From assembly GCF_028657195.3 (NCBI RefSeq), contig NZ_JANCPR020000006.1, positions 186,001 to 250,000 of the forward strand: a stretch of DNA of 64,000 bases, given 5' to 3'. Positions within the stretch are counted from its first letter, which is position 1. Each line of letters starts with the position of its first letter. Below the pieces are notes generated by a model. The model was not told the DNA's origin and ran no database searches. It saw nothing but the letters and a program-made list of their open reading frames with translations. Both the position numbers and the translations under genes were made by a program. This DNA comes from Streptomyces iconiensis. GTDB taxonomy: Bacteria > Actinomycetota > Actinomycetes > Streptomycetales > Streptomycetaceae. Below are positions 1 through 8,570 of the stretch, in pieces.

Positions 1-232
1 CGTAAGGGGCGTTCGGGTCCGCGCCGTACTGGCCGGGACCACCGCCCATCGGCGGTGCCTGGTGCGGGTAGCCGTAGGCGGCCTGGCCGGGGCCCGGAGG
101 CGGGGGCTGGCCGGGGCCGGGCGCGCTGTACGGATTCTGGCCGGGCTCCTGTGGGTAGCCGTAGCCAGGCTGGTTGGGGTTGGACACAAGTCCTCCGAGG
201 TCGAGCGGTACCTGGTGCTGTGCCTCAGACAT
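1..232 (-). CDS. Pro/Gly/Tyr-rich protein N-terminus (partial, runs off window)
   Basis: Only the first 77 codons are present, starting at an ATG whose reverse complement lies at 230-232 and reading off the left edge. The peptide opens MSEAQHQVPLDLGGL and then becomes low-complexity, with repeated PGQ, GYGYP and PPPPG stretches. Such tails usually precede the membrane domain of actinobacterial integral membrane proteins or flexible cell-envelope proteins, but no membrane segment is reached here, so no function is assigned. The gene is divergent from topA; about 165 bp separate the two starts. No strong ribosome-binding site is visible. Codon use is GC-rich at third positions, consistent with a real gene. 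Confidence 0.6.
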   Translation of the reverse strand, partial: MSEAQHQVPLDLGGLVSNPNQPGYGYPQEPGQNPYSAPGPGQPPPPGPGQAAYGYPHQAPPMGGGPGQYGADPNAPY

Positions 233-307
233 GCTGCCAGAGCCTTCGGGCGGCGGGATGCCTGGTTGTCGGGTTACCGTTCGAGTGGCGTTGCGGACTT
301 TTCCCGT

Positions 308-336
308 TTGACATGGGGGCGGGAGGTACCGTCACA
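308..336 (+). promoter_or_regulatory. Candidate topA promoter
   Basis: A perfect -35 hexamer TTGACA sits at 308-313. The downstream -10 is weak: the best hexamer is CACACT at about 332-337, giving a 18-19 bp spacer. It lies about 60 bp before the topA start and inside the divergent intergenic region. The assignment rests on sequence alone. Confidence 0.35.
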
Positions 337-396
337 CTCCGCAGCGATACCGCTGCCGAAATGTAAGCACTTGCCGACCGGAGAGAAGAGCAGAAG

Positions 397-3294
397 TTGT
401 CCCCGACCCGCGACACCGCGAACGGCGGGCGTCGACTCGTGATCGTCGAGTCACCCGCCAAGGCTAAGACGATCAAGGGCTATCTCGGCCCTGGCTATGT
501 GGTCGAGGCCAGCGTCGGGCACATCCGCGACCTTCCGAACGGCGCCGCCGAGGTCCCCGCCAAGTACAAGGGCGAGTCCTGGGCACGCCTCGGCGTCAAT
601 GTCGATCACGACTTCGAACCGCTGTATGTGATCAACAGTGACAAGAAGGAGCAGGTCAAGAAGTTGAAGCAGCTTCTTGCCGAGTCCGACGAACTTCTGC
701 TCGCCACCGATGAGGACCGCGAGGGCGAGGCCATCGCCTGGCACCTCCAGGAAGTGCTCAAGCCCAAGGTGCCGGTGCGCCGGATGGTCTTCCACGAGAT
801 CACCAAGGACGCCATCCAGGACGCGGTGCGCAATCCCCGCGATCTGAACCAGCGCCTCGTCGACGCCCAGGAGACCCGCCGCATCCTCGACCGTCTGTAC
901 GGGTACGAGGTCTCGCCCGTGCTGTGGAAGAAGGTCATGCCGAGGCTTTCGGCGGGCCGTGTGCAGTCGGTCGCCACCCGGCTCGTGGTCGAGCGGGAAC
1001 GGGAGCGGATGGCATTCCGCTCCGCCGAATACTGGGACCTGACCGGTACGTTCGCGACGGGGCAGGCGGGGGATGTCTCGTCCGGAACCGGCGATCCCGG
1101 GACATTCGGCGCCCGGCTCACCACGGTGGACGGCCGGCGCGTTGCCCAGGGCCGCGACTTCGGGTCCGACGGGCAGCTGAAGGAAGCCAAGGGCAGCAAG
1201 GAAGCGCTGCTGCACCTCGACGAAGAGGGCGCCAGGACACTGGCAGCCGCTCTGGAGAACACGGACTTCGCGGTCCGCTCCGTCGAGTCGAAGCCGTACC
1301 GCCGCTCCCCGTACGCCCCCTTCCGTACGACCACGCTCCAGCAGGAGGCGAGCCGCAAGCTCGGCTTCGGGGCGAAGTCCACGATGCAGGTGGCGCAGAA
1401 GCTGTACGAGAACGGCTTCATCACCTATATGCGTACGGACTCGACGACGCTCTCGGACACCGCGATCACCGCGGCCCGTGCGCAGGTCACGCAGCTGTAC
1501 GGCGCCGACTACCTGCCGGACAAGCCGCGTACGTACGCCGGCAAGGTCAAGAACGCGCAGGAGGCGCACGAGGCGATCCGTCCCTCGGGAGACCGCTTCC
1601 GCACCCCGGCCGAAACCGGCCTGACGGGGGATCAGTTCCGGCTGTACGAGCTGATCTGGAAGCGGACCGTCGCCTCCCAGATGAAGGACGCCGTCGGTCA
1701 GTCGGTGACCGTCAGGGTCGGCGGGCTCTCCTCCGACGGCCGCGACGCCGAGTTCAGCGCCACGGGCAAGATCATCACCTTCCATGGCTTCCTGAAGGCG
1801 TATGTCGAGGGTGCCGACGACCCCAACGCCGAACTGGACGACCGCGAGCGGCGGCTGCCGCAGGTGGCCGAGGGCGACCCGCTGCGCGCCGAGGAGCTGT
1901 CGGTCGACGGGCACGCCACCAAGCCGCCGGCCCGCTACACCGAGGCGACCCTCGTCAAGGAGCTGGAAGAGCGGGAGATCGGGCGGCCCTCGACCTACGC
2001 GTCGATCATCAGCACGATTCTGGACCGGCGTTACGTGTTCAAGAAGGGCACGGCGCTCGTGCCGTCCTTCCTGAGCTTCGCCGTCGTCGGACTGCTGGAG
2101 AAGCACTTCGGGCGGCTCGTCGACTACGACTTCACCGCCAAGATGGAGGACGACCTCGACCGCATCGCGGCCGGGAGCGCCGAGTCCGTGCCCTGGCTGC
2201 GCCGCTTCTACTTCGGTGAGGGCGACGGCGTCGGATCCGTCGGCTCGGCGGCCGATTCCGGGAACGGCGACGGCGATCACCTCGGCGGACTGAAGGAACT
2301 GGTGTCCGACCTCGGCGCCATCGACGCGCGCGGCGTCTCCTCCTTCCCCGTCGGCGAGGGCATCACCCTGCGCGTCGGCCGCTACGGCCCGTACGTCGAG
2401 GGCCCCAGCGAGACCGAGGGCGAGCCGGGGCAGCGGGCCGATGTGCCCGACGATCTGCCGCCGGACGAACTGACGGTCGACTACGCCAAGGAACTGCTGG
2501 CCAAGCCCAGCGGCGACTTCGAACTCGGCACCGACCCCGAGACCGAGCGCCCGATCGTCGCTCGGGACGGACGGTACGGGCCCTACGTCACCGAGGTGCT
2601 GCCCGAGGGCACACCGAAGACCGGCAAGAACGCGGTCAAGCCCCGTACGGCTTCGCTGCTCCGCTCCATGTCGCTGGACACGGTCACGCTCGAACAGGCG
2701 CTCAAGCTGCTGTCGTTGCCCCGCGTCGTCGGCGTCGACCCCGAGTCGGGCGAGGAGATCACCGCGCAGAACGGGCGCTACGGGCCCTACATGAAGAAGG
2801 GCACCGACTCGCGCTCACTGGAGAGCGAGGAGCAGATCTTCTCCGTCACGCTGGAGCAGGCGCTGGAGATCTACTCCAAGCCGAAGCAGCGGGGAAGGGC
2901 AGCGGCCAAGCCGCCGCTCAAGGAGCTGGGCACCGACCCGCAGACCGAGAAGCCGGTAGTCGTCAAGGACGGTCGTTTCGGTCCGTATGTGACCGATGGG
3001 GAGACGAACGCGACGCTCCGGAAGGATGACGACGTCGAGTCGATCACCCCGGAGCGTGGGTTCGAACTCCTCGCGGACAAGAGGGCCAAGTCGCCCGCCA
3101 AGAAGACGACGGCGAAGAAGACGGCGGCGAAGAAGGCCCCGGCCAAGAAGGCAGCGGCGAAGAAGGCTCCCGCCACCAAGGCGGCTGCCAAGAAGGCGCC
3201 GGCCAAGAAGGCGACGGCGAAGAAGGCCCCCGCCAAGAAGGCCACCGCCAAGAAGAGCGCGGAGAGCGCGGACAAGAAGTCCTCCTCCGAGTAG
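397..3294 (+). CDS. topA: DNA topoisomerase I
   Basis: Type IA topoisomerase that relaxes negative supercoils through a 5'-phosphotyrosine intermediate. The 965-residue protein starts at a TTG; the Toprim domain begins with RLVIVESPAKAKTIKGYLG, has the acidic ATDEDREGEAIAWHL motif, and the catalytic tyrosine is Tyr344 in FITYMRTDS. The C-terminal third has no four-cysteine zinc fingers. Instead it carries repeated modules with the pattern DGRYGPYV (about residues 660-890), then a tail of alternating lysine/alanine/proline (about 899-965). That architecture is typical of Streptomyces TopA, whose lysine tail is known to aid processivity. The next gene, tmk, is on the same strand 200 bp downstream, the usual actinobacterial order. 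The start is supported by homology to the Streptomyces N-terminus rather than by a strong ribosome-binding site. Confidence 0.97.
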   Translation: MSPTRDTANGGRRLVIVESPAKAKTIKGYLGPGYVVEASVGHIRDLPNGAAEVPAKYKGESWARLGVNVDHDFEPLYVINSDKKEQVKKLKQLLAESDELLLATDEDREGEAIAWHLQEVLKPKVPVRRMVFHEITKDAIQDAVRNPRDLNQRLVDAQETRRILDRLYGYEVSPVLWKKVMPRLSAGRVQSVATRLVVERERERMAFRSAEYWDLTGTFATGQAGDVSSGTGDPGTFGARLTTVDGRRVAQGRDFGSDGQLKEAKGSKEALLHLDEEGARTLAAALENTDFAVRSVESKPYRRSPYAPFRTTTLQQEASRKLGFGAKSTMQVAQKLYENGFITYMRTDSTTLSDTAITAARAQVTQLYGADYLPDKPRTYAGKVKNAQEAHEAIRPSGDRFRTPAETGLTGDQFRLYELIWKRTVASQMKDAVGQSVTVRVGGLSSDGRDAEFSATGKIITFHGFLKAYVEGADDPNAELDDRERRLPQVAEGDPLRAEELSVDGHATKPPARYTEATLVKELEEREIGRPSTYASIISTILDRRYVFKKGTALVPSFLSFAVVGLLEKHFGRLVDYDFTAKMEDDLDRIAAGSAESVPWLRRFYFGEGDGVGSVGSAADSGNGDGDHLGGLKELVSDLGAIDARGVSSFPVGEGITLRVGRYGPYVEGPSETEGEPGQRADVPDDLPPDELTVDYAKELLAKPSGDFELGTDPETERPIVARDGRYGPYVTEVLPEGTPKTGKNAVKPRTASLLRSMSLDTVTLEQALKLLSLPRVVGVDPESGEEITAQNGRYGPYMKKGTDSRSLESEEQIFSVTLEQALEIYSKPKQRGRAAAKPPLKELGTDPQTEKPVVVKDGRFGPYVTDGETNATLRKDDDVESITPERGFELLADKRAKSPAKKTTAKKTAAKKAPAKKAAAKKAPATKAAAKKAPAKKATAKKAPAKKATAKKSAESADKKSSSE

Positions 3295-3496
3295 TTCGGA
3301 GCAGTCGCAATGGAGGGGCCGGTCCCGGTGCAGAGGGGGCCGGTCCCTGTCCCGGTGGCGGCCCGTACCGGCCCGGGGGCGCGGAGGATCCGGGCTCGCC
3401 TCCTGTCACCGTTCAGGGGATTCCGACCCCGGGGCGAAGGGGACAGTTGTTCGGGCAGCGACGCAGGGGGAGGGTCCCTCCCTATACGCTGGCGGA

Positions 3497-6400
3497 ATGA
3501 CGCGTGCAGAGCAGCCAACGGGCGCGAACCCCTTTCCCCCCACCGCCCCCGACGACTCCCTGGCCGCGGAATCCCGCGAGGGCGCCGTGAGCGCGCTGCT
3601 GCGTTTCCCACCGTTGCGACGGCTGTGGAGCGCACAGTTCACGAGCGGGATCGGCGACATGCTGGCACTGCTGGTGCTGTTGCTGCTGGCCATGCAGGCG
3701 GCGGCCGTACGCGGCGTCGCCGGGGAACCGGTGTTCGGCGGTGGATACCGCGGAATGGCCCTCGTCGTGGCCGCGGTCTTCGGACTCCGGCTCCTGTCCA
3801 CGCTCCTGTTCGGAGCGGTACTGATGGGCCCGGTCTCCGCGCTGGTCAACGGCGCGCGGGAGAAGAAGATCCTGGACCGGCGCTGGACGCTGTTCGGGGC
3901 CGACGTACTACGGGCGCTCGCACTGATCGTGGCGCCCCTGTGGATCGACTGGACGCCGGGCAGTGCCTTCCTCGTCCTGCTGATCACCATCTTCGTGACG
4001 GGCGGAGCCGAGCGGCTCTCGACCGTGACGCGGGACAGCACGGCTCCGGCGCTGCTCCCGGTGGCGCCGCCCGAGGCGGGGGTCGTACGGCCGCTGCCCG
4101 ACCACCATGACGCGCTGCGCCGCCTGTGGCTGCGTACGAGCTTCGTCTCGCTTCCGATCGCCGCCGCCGTGCTTGTCGCCGTCACGCTGGTCGGCAACCT
4201 GCTCGGGGCCGGCATCGACTGGTTCGGCACCCATCAGGCGGCGCTTGCCGCCTATGTCGCGGCGGGGCTCTTCGCCGCTGCCGCCTCCGTCGTCTTCTTC
4301 CTGGAGCTGCCCGACGGGCCGACGCCGCGCCCCCGTTCGCCGCTGGAGGGGCTGCGCAGGCCCAAGTCCGGCGGCGGAACGGACAAGGGGCGCACGGGTG
4401 CCGTACCGCTGCTGGTGCTCGCCGGCGCTGCCGTCGGCGGTGCCGTCGCGGCTGCCGTCGCGCTCGCGCCGCTGCACGCCGCCGACCTCGGCGGCGGGCC
4501 CGTCGCCTTCGGGCTGCTCGCGCTCGTGCTGACCGGAGGCACCGTCGGGGGCATCAGGCTCGCTCCCCATACGCTGCCCGCGCTCTCGCGGCGCCGGCTG
4601 CTCGCGCTCGTGATCGCGCTCACCGGTGTCGCACTGCTCGCGGCCGGGCTCGTGCCCGACACGGCGACGGTGATCGGCCTCGCGCTGCTCGCGGGGCTCG
4701 CGGCCGGTGTCTCGGCCAACACGCTGCACACGCTGCTCGACCAGGAGACCGAGGACTTCCGCAGGTCCCGTACGACCGAGCACCTGCAGGCGGTCGTACG
4801 GCTGTCCGTCGGGGTGTGCGCGCTGGTCGCGCCCGTGGTGGCAGCCGTCATCGGGCCCCACAGGGTCGAGGACGGCGCCTTCGTGTTCGATCACGGTGGT
4901 GCCTCGTTCACGCTGATGCTCGTCGGTGCGCTGCTGCTGCCCGTCGGAGCGCTCGTACTCGGGCGTACGGACGACAGGCAGGGCGTTCCGCTGCGGCGCG
5001 ACCTCCTTGAGGCGTTCGGCGCCGGCCGGGCAGCGCAGAAGCCCGCGGGCTCCGGCTTCTTCCTCGTACTCGAAGGCGGCGACGGGGCCGGCAAGTCCAC
5101 GCAGGTCGAGGCGCTCGCCGAGTGGGTACGCGGCAAGGGCCACGAGGTCGTCGTCACCAAGGAGCCCGGCTCGACGCCCGTCGGCAAGCGGCTGCGCTCC
5201 ATCCTGCTCGACGTGTCCTCCGCCGGTCTCTCGCACCGGGCCGAGGCGCTGCTGTACGCGGCCGACCGTGCCGAACACGTGGACACCGTGGTGCGGCCCG
5301 CGCTGGAGCGCGGCGCCGTGGTCATCTCCGACCGCTACGTCGACTCCTCCGTCGCCTACCAGGGCGCCGGACGCGATCTGTCGCCCACCGAGGTCGCCCG
5401 CATCTCCCGCTGGGCGACGGACGGGCTCGTTCCGCACCTGACCGTGCTGCTCGACATCGCACCCGAAACCGCACGTGAGCGCTTCACCGAGGCCCCCGAC
5501 CGGCTGGAGTCCGAGCCGGCGGAGTTTCATGAGCGCGTACGCGCCGGCTTCCTCACCCTCGCTGCGGCCGACCCGGCCCGCTACCTCGTCGTCGACGCGG
5601 GGCAGGAGCCCGAGGGCGTCACCACCGTCGTACGCCACCGCCTCGACCAGGTGCTTCCCCTCTCCGATGCCGAGAAGGAGGCCCAGGAAGAGGCCCGTAG
5701 GAAGGCCGAGGAAGAGGCCCGCAGGAAGGCGGAGGAAGAGGCCGCGCGCAAGGCCGAGGAGGAGCGCCAGGAGCGCGAGCGGCAGGAGCAGCTGGAGAAG
5801 CTGCGTGCCGAGGAAGAGGAGCGCAAGCGGCGCGAGGCCGAACTGGAGCGCCAACGCGAAGAGGCGCTGCGCGCCGAGGAAGCCCGTAAGCAGGCAGAGG
5901 AAGCCCGCCGTATCGCCGAGGAGGAGCGCAAGCGGCGCGAGGCGGAGGAGCGGCAGCGCGAGGAGGAGCAGGAGCGGCTGCGCCAGCGCGCCGCGGAGGA
6001 AGCACGGCTGCGCGCCGAGGCCGAAGAGCGGCGCCTGGAGCGTCAGCGCAAGGCCGAGGAGGCGCTGCTGCGCGCCGAGGAGGCCCGGGCGGCGACCGCG
6101 CGGGCGCACTCGATGCGCAAGGACACGCCTTCGGCTTCCGCCGGGACCGGTTCGGAGGCGTCCTCCGCCGGGGCCTCCGGCGGAGGGGCGACCTCCGGGG
6201 CGCCCTCGCACTCCATGCGCAAGGGGACGACGGCGCCGGACGGGACCGAGGCCGATACGGCGCAGATTCCGCAGGTGTCGCCCGAGTCGGGCTCGGCCGG
6301 ATCGCCGGAGTCGTCCGGCGACGAGGAGACGACTCTGCTGCCGCAGGTGTCGGACGACTCGGGTGCTGCGGGTGCCTCGGGTGTCTCGGACGCCGAGGAG

Positions 6401-6733
6401 ACGACCGTGCTGCCGCGGGCCTCGGACGACCCCGAGGAGACGGCGCAGATTCCGCACGCGGCGCCGGGTTCGGACGCCGGCGGTACCGGGGCGGGAGAGG
6501 GCGCCGGTGACGAGACCACTGTGCTGCCCCGTTTCCAGGCACCGGGAGAGGCGAGCGAACCGGGCGAGGACCGTACCCGGGAGCTGCCGCAGGTGGACGA
6601 GTCCGGGCGCCCCCGCCCCGCATGGGCGGAGGAGACCCCGCTCGACGACGTGCCGTCGTTGGCCGACGAGTTGCTCGGGCTTCCCGAGGACGGCGAGGAC
6701 CGGGGAGACGAGTCCGGGGGCGGACGCCGGTAG
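3497..6733 (+). CDS. tmk: Membrane-domain/thymidylate kinase fusion (dTMP kinase)
   Basis: A 1078-residue three-part protein. Residues about 35-510 form a polytopic region of roughly 12 hydrophobic segments resembling a major facilitator fold. Residues about 520-715 are thymidylate kinase (dTMP to dTDP using ATP): P-loop GGDGAGKST at 527-535 and the DRX-type motif ISDRYVDSSVAYQGAGRDL. Residues about 720-880 are a highly charged coiled coil made of KAEEEARRKAEEE-like repeats, followed by an acidic Gly/Ser/Glu/Thr tail. The start chosen is the ATG at 3497; the frame stays open upstream, but that part only reads topA's lysine-tail DNA in another frame. A membrane-tethered Tmk is a known Streptomyces arrangement. 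The role of the membrane and coiled-coil parts is unknown; an envelope or nucleoid scaffold is speculation. holB follows on the same strand. Confidence 0.93.
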   Translation: MTRAEQPTGANPFPPTAPDDSLAAESREGAVSALLRFPPLRRLWSAQFTSGIGDMLALLVLLLLAMQAAAVRGVAGEPVFGGGYRGMALVVAAVFGLRLLSTLLFGAVLMGPVSALVNGAREKKILDRRWTLFGADVLRALALIVAPLWIDWTPGSAFLVLLITIFVTGGAERLSTVTRDSTAPALLPVAPPEAGVVRPLPDHHDALRRLWLRTSFVSLPIAAAVLVAVTLVGNLLGAGIDWFGTHQAALAAYVAAGLFAAAASVVFFLELPDGPTPRPRSPLEGLRRPKSGGGTDKGRTGAVPLLVLAGAAVGGAVAAAVALAPLHAADLGGGPVAFGLLALVLTGGTVGGIRLAPHTLPALSRRRLLALVIALTGVALLAAGLVPDTATVIGLALLAGLAAGVSANTLHTLLDQETEDFRRSRTTEHLQAVVRLSVGVCALVAPVVAAVIGPHRVEDGAFVFDHGGASFTLMLVGALLLPVGALVLGRTDDRQGVPLRRDLLEAFGAGRAAQKPAGSGFFLVLEGGDGAGKSTQVEALAEWVRGKGHEVVVTKEPGSTPVGKRLRSILLDVSSAGLSHRAEALLYAADRAEHVDTVVRPALERGAVVISDRYVDSSVAYQGAGRDLSPTEVARISRWATDGLVPHLTVLLDIAPETARERFTEAPDRLESEPAEFHERVRAGFLTLAAADPARYLVVDAGQEPEGVTTVVRHRLDQVLPLSDAEKEAQEEARRKAEEEARRKAEEEAARKAEEERQERERQEQLEKLRAEEEERKRREAELERQREEALRAEEARKQAEEARRIAEEERKRREAEERQREEEQERLRQRAAEEARLRAEAEERRLERQRKAEEALLRAEEARAATARAHSMRKDTPSASAGTGSEASSAGASGGGATSGAPSHSMRKGTTAPDGTEADTAQIPQVSPESGSAGSPESSGDEETTLLPQVSDDSGAAGASGVSDAEETTVLPRASDDPEETAQIPHAAPGSDAGGTGAGEGAGDETTVLPRFQAPGEASEPGEDRTRELPQVDESGRPRPAWAEETPLDDVPSLADELLGLPEDGEDRGDESGGGRR

Positions 6734-6960
6734 CGGTCACCTCGACGGCGGCGGCGGCGGTCGGTCCCGGAGACGTGCCCGGACGCCGCTGACGGGGCCG
6801 GACGCCGGTCACCGGGTGCGGGGCCACCGCTGGTGGGACGCGCGGTGCGTGCGCCGGTAACGGGCGCTGTCGCTCGTCGGCGCGCTTCCTGCCGGGCGTT
6901 CCCACCTGCGCTTTCCCCGGCGAGGGCGTTCCTGTCAGTGGCGTCCGGGACAATGGCGGC

Positions 6961-8172
6961 ATGAGCGTGTGGGACGACCTCGTAGGGCAAGAGCGTCCGG
7001 CGGGGCAGCTGAGGGCTGCCGCGCGGGACGCCGACGCGTTCGTGACGGCGGAGGCGGCGGAGCGCGGGTCGGCCGGACTGTCCGGCTCGGCCATGACGCA
7101 CGCGTGGCTGTTCACGGGCCCGCCGGGTTCGGGACGGCCCACGGCCGCACGTGCGTTCGCCGCCGCGTTGCAGTGTGTGAGCCCGGACAGGGCGCTGGGC
7201 GGTGAGCCGGGATGCGGGTTCTGCGACGGGTGTCACACCTCGCTGCTGGGCACGCACGCCGACGTCGAGATCGTCCGTACGGACCTGCTGTCCATCGGCG
7301 TCAAGGAGACCCGCGACCTCGTACGCAGAGCACAGATGTCGCCCTCGGCCGGCCGCTGGCAGACGATCGTCATGGAGGACGCCGACCGCCTGACGGAGGG
7401 TGCGGGGAACGTCCTGCTCAAGGCCATCGAGGAGCCCGCACCGCGCACGGTGTGGCTGCTGTGCGCGTCGTCGACGGAGGACGTGCTGCCGACGATCCGT
7501 TCACGCTGCCGCCACCTGGCACTGCGTACGCCCCCCGTGGACGCGGTGGCCGACCTGCTGATGCGGCGCGACGGTGTCGACCCCGAGACGGCGGCCTTCG
7601 CCGCGCGCGCCACGCAGGGCCACATCGACAGGGCGCTGCGGCTGGCGACGGACGAGCGCGCGCGGGCACGGCGCGAGGCGGTGCTGCGGCTGCCGGGCAA
7701 GGTCGACGACGTAGGGACCGCGCTGCGTGCGGCCCAGGAGCTGGTGGACGCGGCGGGCGAGGACGCCAAGCAGGTCGCCGGTGAACTGGACGCGAAGGAG
7801 ACCGAGGGCCTGCGCGCGGCGCTCGGCGGTTCCGAGGGCAAACGGATGCCGCGCGGCACCGCGGGCGCCATGAAGGAGCTGGAGGACAAGCAGAAGCGGC
7901 GTGCCACGCGTACCCAGCGCGACTCCCTCGACCTGGCGCTGACCGACCTCATGGGCTACTACCGCGACGTACTGGCACGGCAGTTGGGCTCGAACGTCGC
8001 CCTGGCGCACACGGAGGCGGCCGAGACGATCGGGAGACTGGCCGCGAACTCACGCCCCGAGCAGACGCTGCGCCGTATAGAAGCCGTACTGGACTGCCGG
8101 CAGGCACTCGACCGCAACGTCGCGCCGCTGCTCGCTGTCGAGGCGATGACGATGGCCCTGCGGGCGGGCTGA
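6961..8172 (+). CDS. holB: DNA polymerase III delta' subunit
   Basis: Clamp-loader subunit delta' (403 residues), which opens beta-clamp loading together with delta and the DnaX subunits. The N-terminal AAA+ domain starts MSVWDDLVGQERP. It has a four-cysteine zinc knuckle (Cys in ALQC, then GCGFCDGC at about residues 80-95), a Walker-B-like VMEDADRLTEGAGNVLLKAIEEP, and the SRC motif TIRSRCRHL. The Walker A reads GPPGSGRPTAAR: the invariant lysine is arginine and the next residue is proline, so ATP binding or hydrolysis is unlikely. This agrees with the known non-catalytic role of delta'. A C-terminal collar domain follows. A 227 bp gap without recognisable genes separates it from tmk. Confidence 0.93.
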   Translation: MSVWDDLVGQERPAGQLRAAARDADAFVTAEAAERGSAGLSGSAMTHAWLFTGPPGSGRPTAARAFAAALQCVSPDRALGGEPGCGFCDGCHTSLLGTHADVEIVRTDLLSIGVKETRDLVRRAQMSPSAGRWQTIVMEDADRLTEGAGNVLLKAIEEPAPRTVWLLCASSTEDVLPTIRSRCRHLALRTPPVDAVADLLMRRDGVDPETAAFAARATQGHIDRALRLATDERARARREAVLRLPGKVDDVGTALRAAQELVDAAGEDAKQVAGELDAKETEGLRAALGGSEGKRMPRGTAGAMKELEDKQKRRATRTQRDSLDLALTDLMGYYRDVLARQLGSNVALAHTEAAETIGRLAANSRPEQTLRRIEAVLDCRQALDRNVAPLLAVEAMTMALRAG

Positions 8173-8271
8173 CGCGGTTGGGCGGGGCAACGTCGTTGGG
8201 GGAGCCGGTCGTGCGGGTGGGCGCCGGTGGGCGCAGATGATGTCGGTTGTGCCGGAGCGGTACGACGGTGG

Positions 8272-8375
8272 CTGCGGTCGGTGCCCGCGCGACGGTCGCC
8301 GCGTTCGTATCCGTACGACTGCGGTCGGTGTCCGTGCGACGGTCGCCGCGTTCGCGTCCGTACGACGGTCGCCGC
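8272..8375 (+). repeat. 47-bp imperfect tandem repeat, two copies plus a partial third
   Basis: Two adjacent 47-bp units (8272-8318 and 8319-8365) share the core ctgcggtcggtg, then gcgacggtcgccgcgttcg and ccgtacga, differing at only a few positions. A partial copy (cggtcgccgcg) follows. They occupy the 398-bp space between holB and the secreted peptidase. Periodic TCCGTACGAC segments could be binding sites or replication slippage; no gene is seen in this space. Confidence 0.7.
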
Positions 8376-8570
8376 GGTGGGGCACGTACGGCGAGTCGGT
8401 GGCGGGCGTACGGCAGTTGGGGCGCCGCTCGGGCCGAACCGGTTGGCCGTGTGGTGCTGGGGACCACTGTGGTGCTGCTCACTCGTCCGGCTGGAGACGG
8501 GCGGTAGGGGCATGGCCTGGACCGGTCCGGATACGCTCCCAGCACATGCCGCGAGCGGAGGGACCGCATC

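Noticed and set aside
451..2280. Long open frames antisense or out of phase to topA, tmk, secDF, urease and ftsH
   Set aside because: High GC leaves shadow frames open; none has family motifs, and their third-position GC bias belongs to the gene on the other frame.
2996..3496. N-terminal extension of the tmk reading frame across the topA tail
   Set aside because: It translates to an Arg/Pro-rich run that is just the lysine-tail DNA read in another frame; ATG 3497 begins the normal protein.
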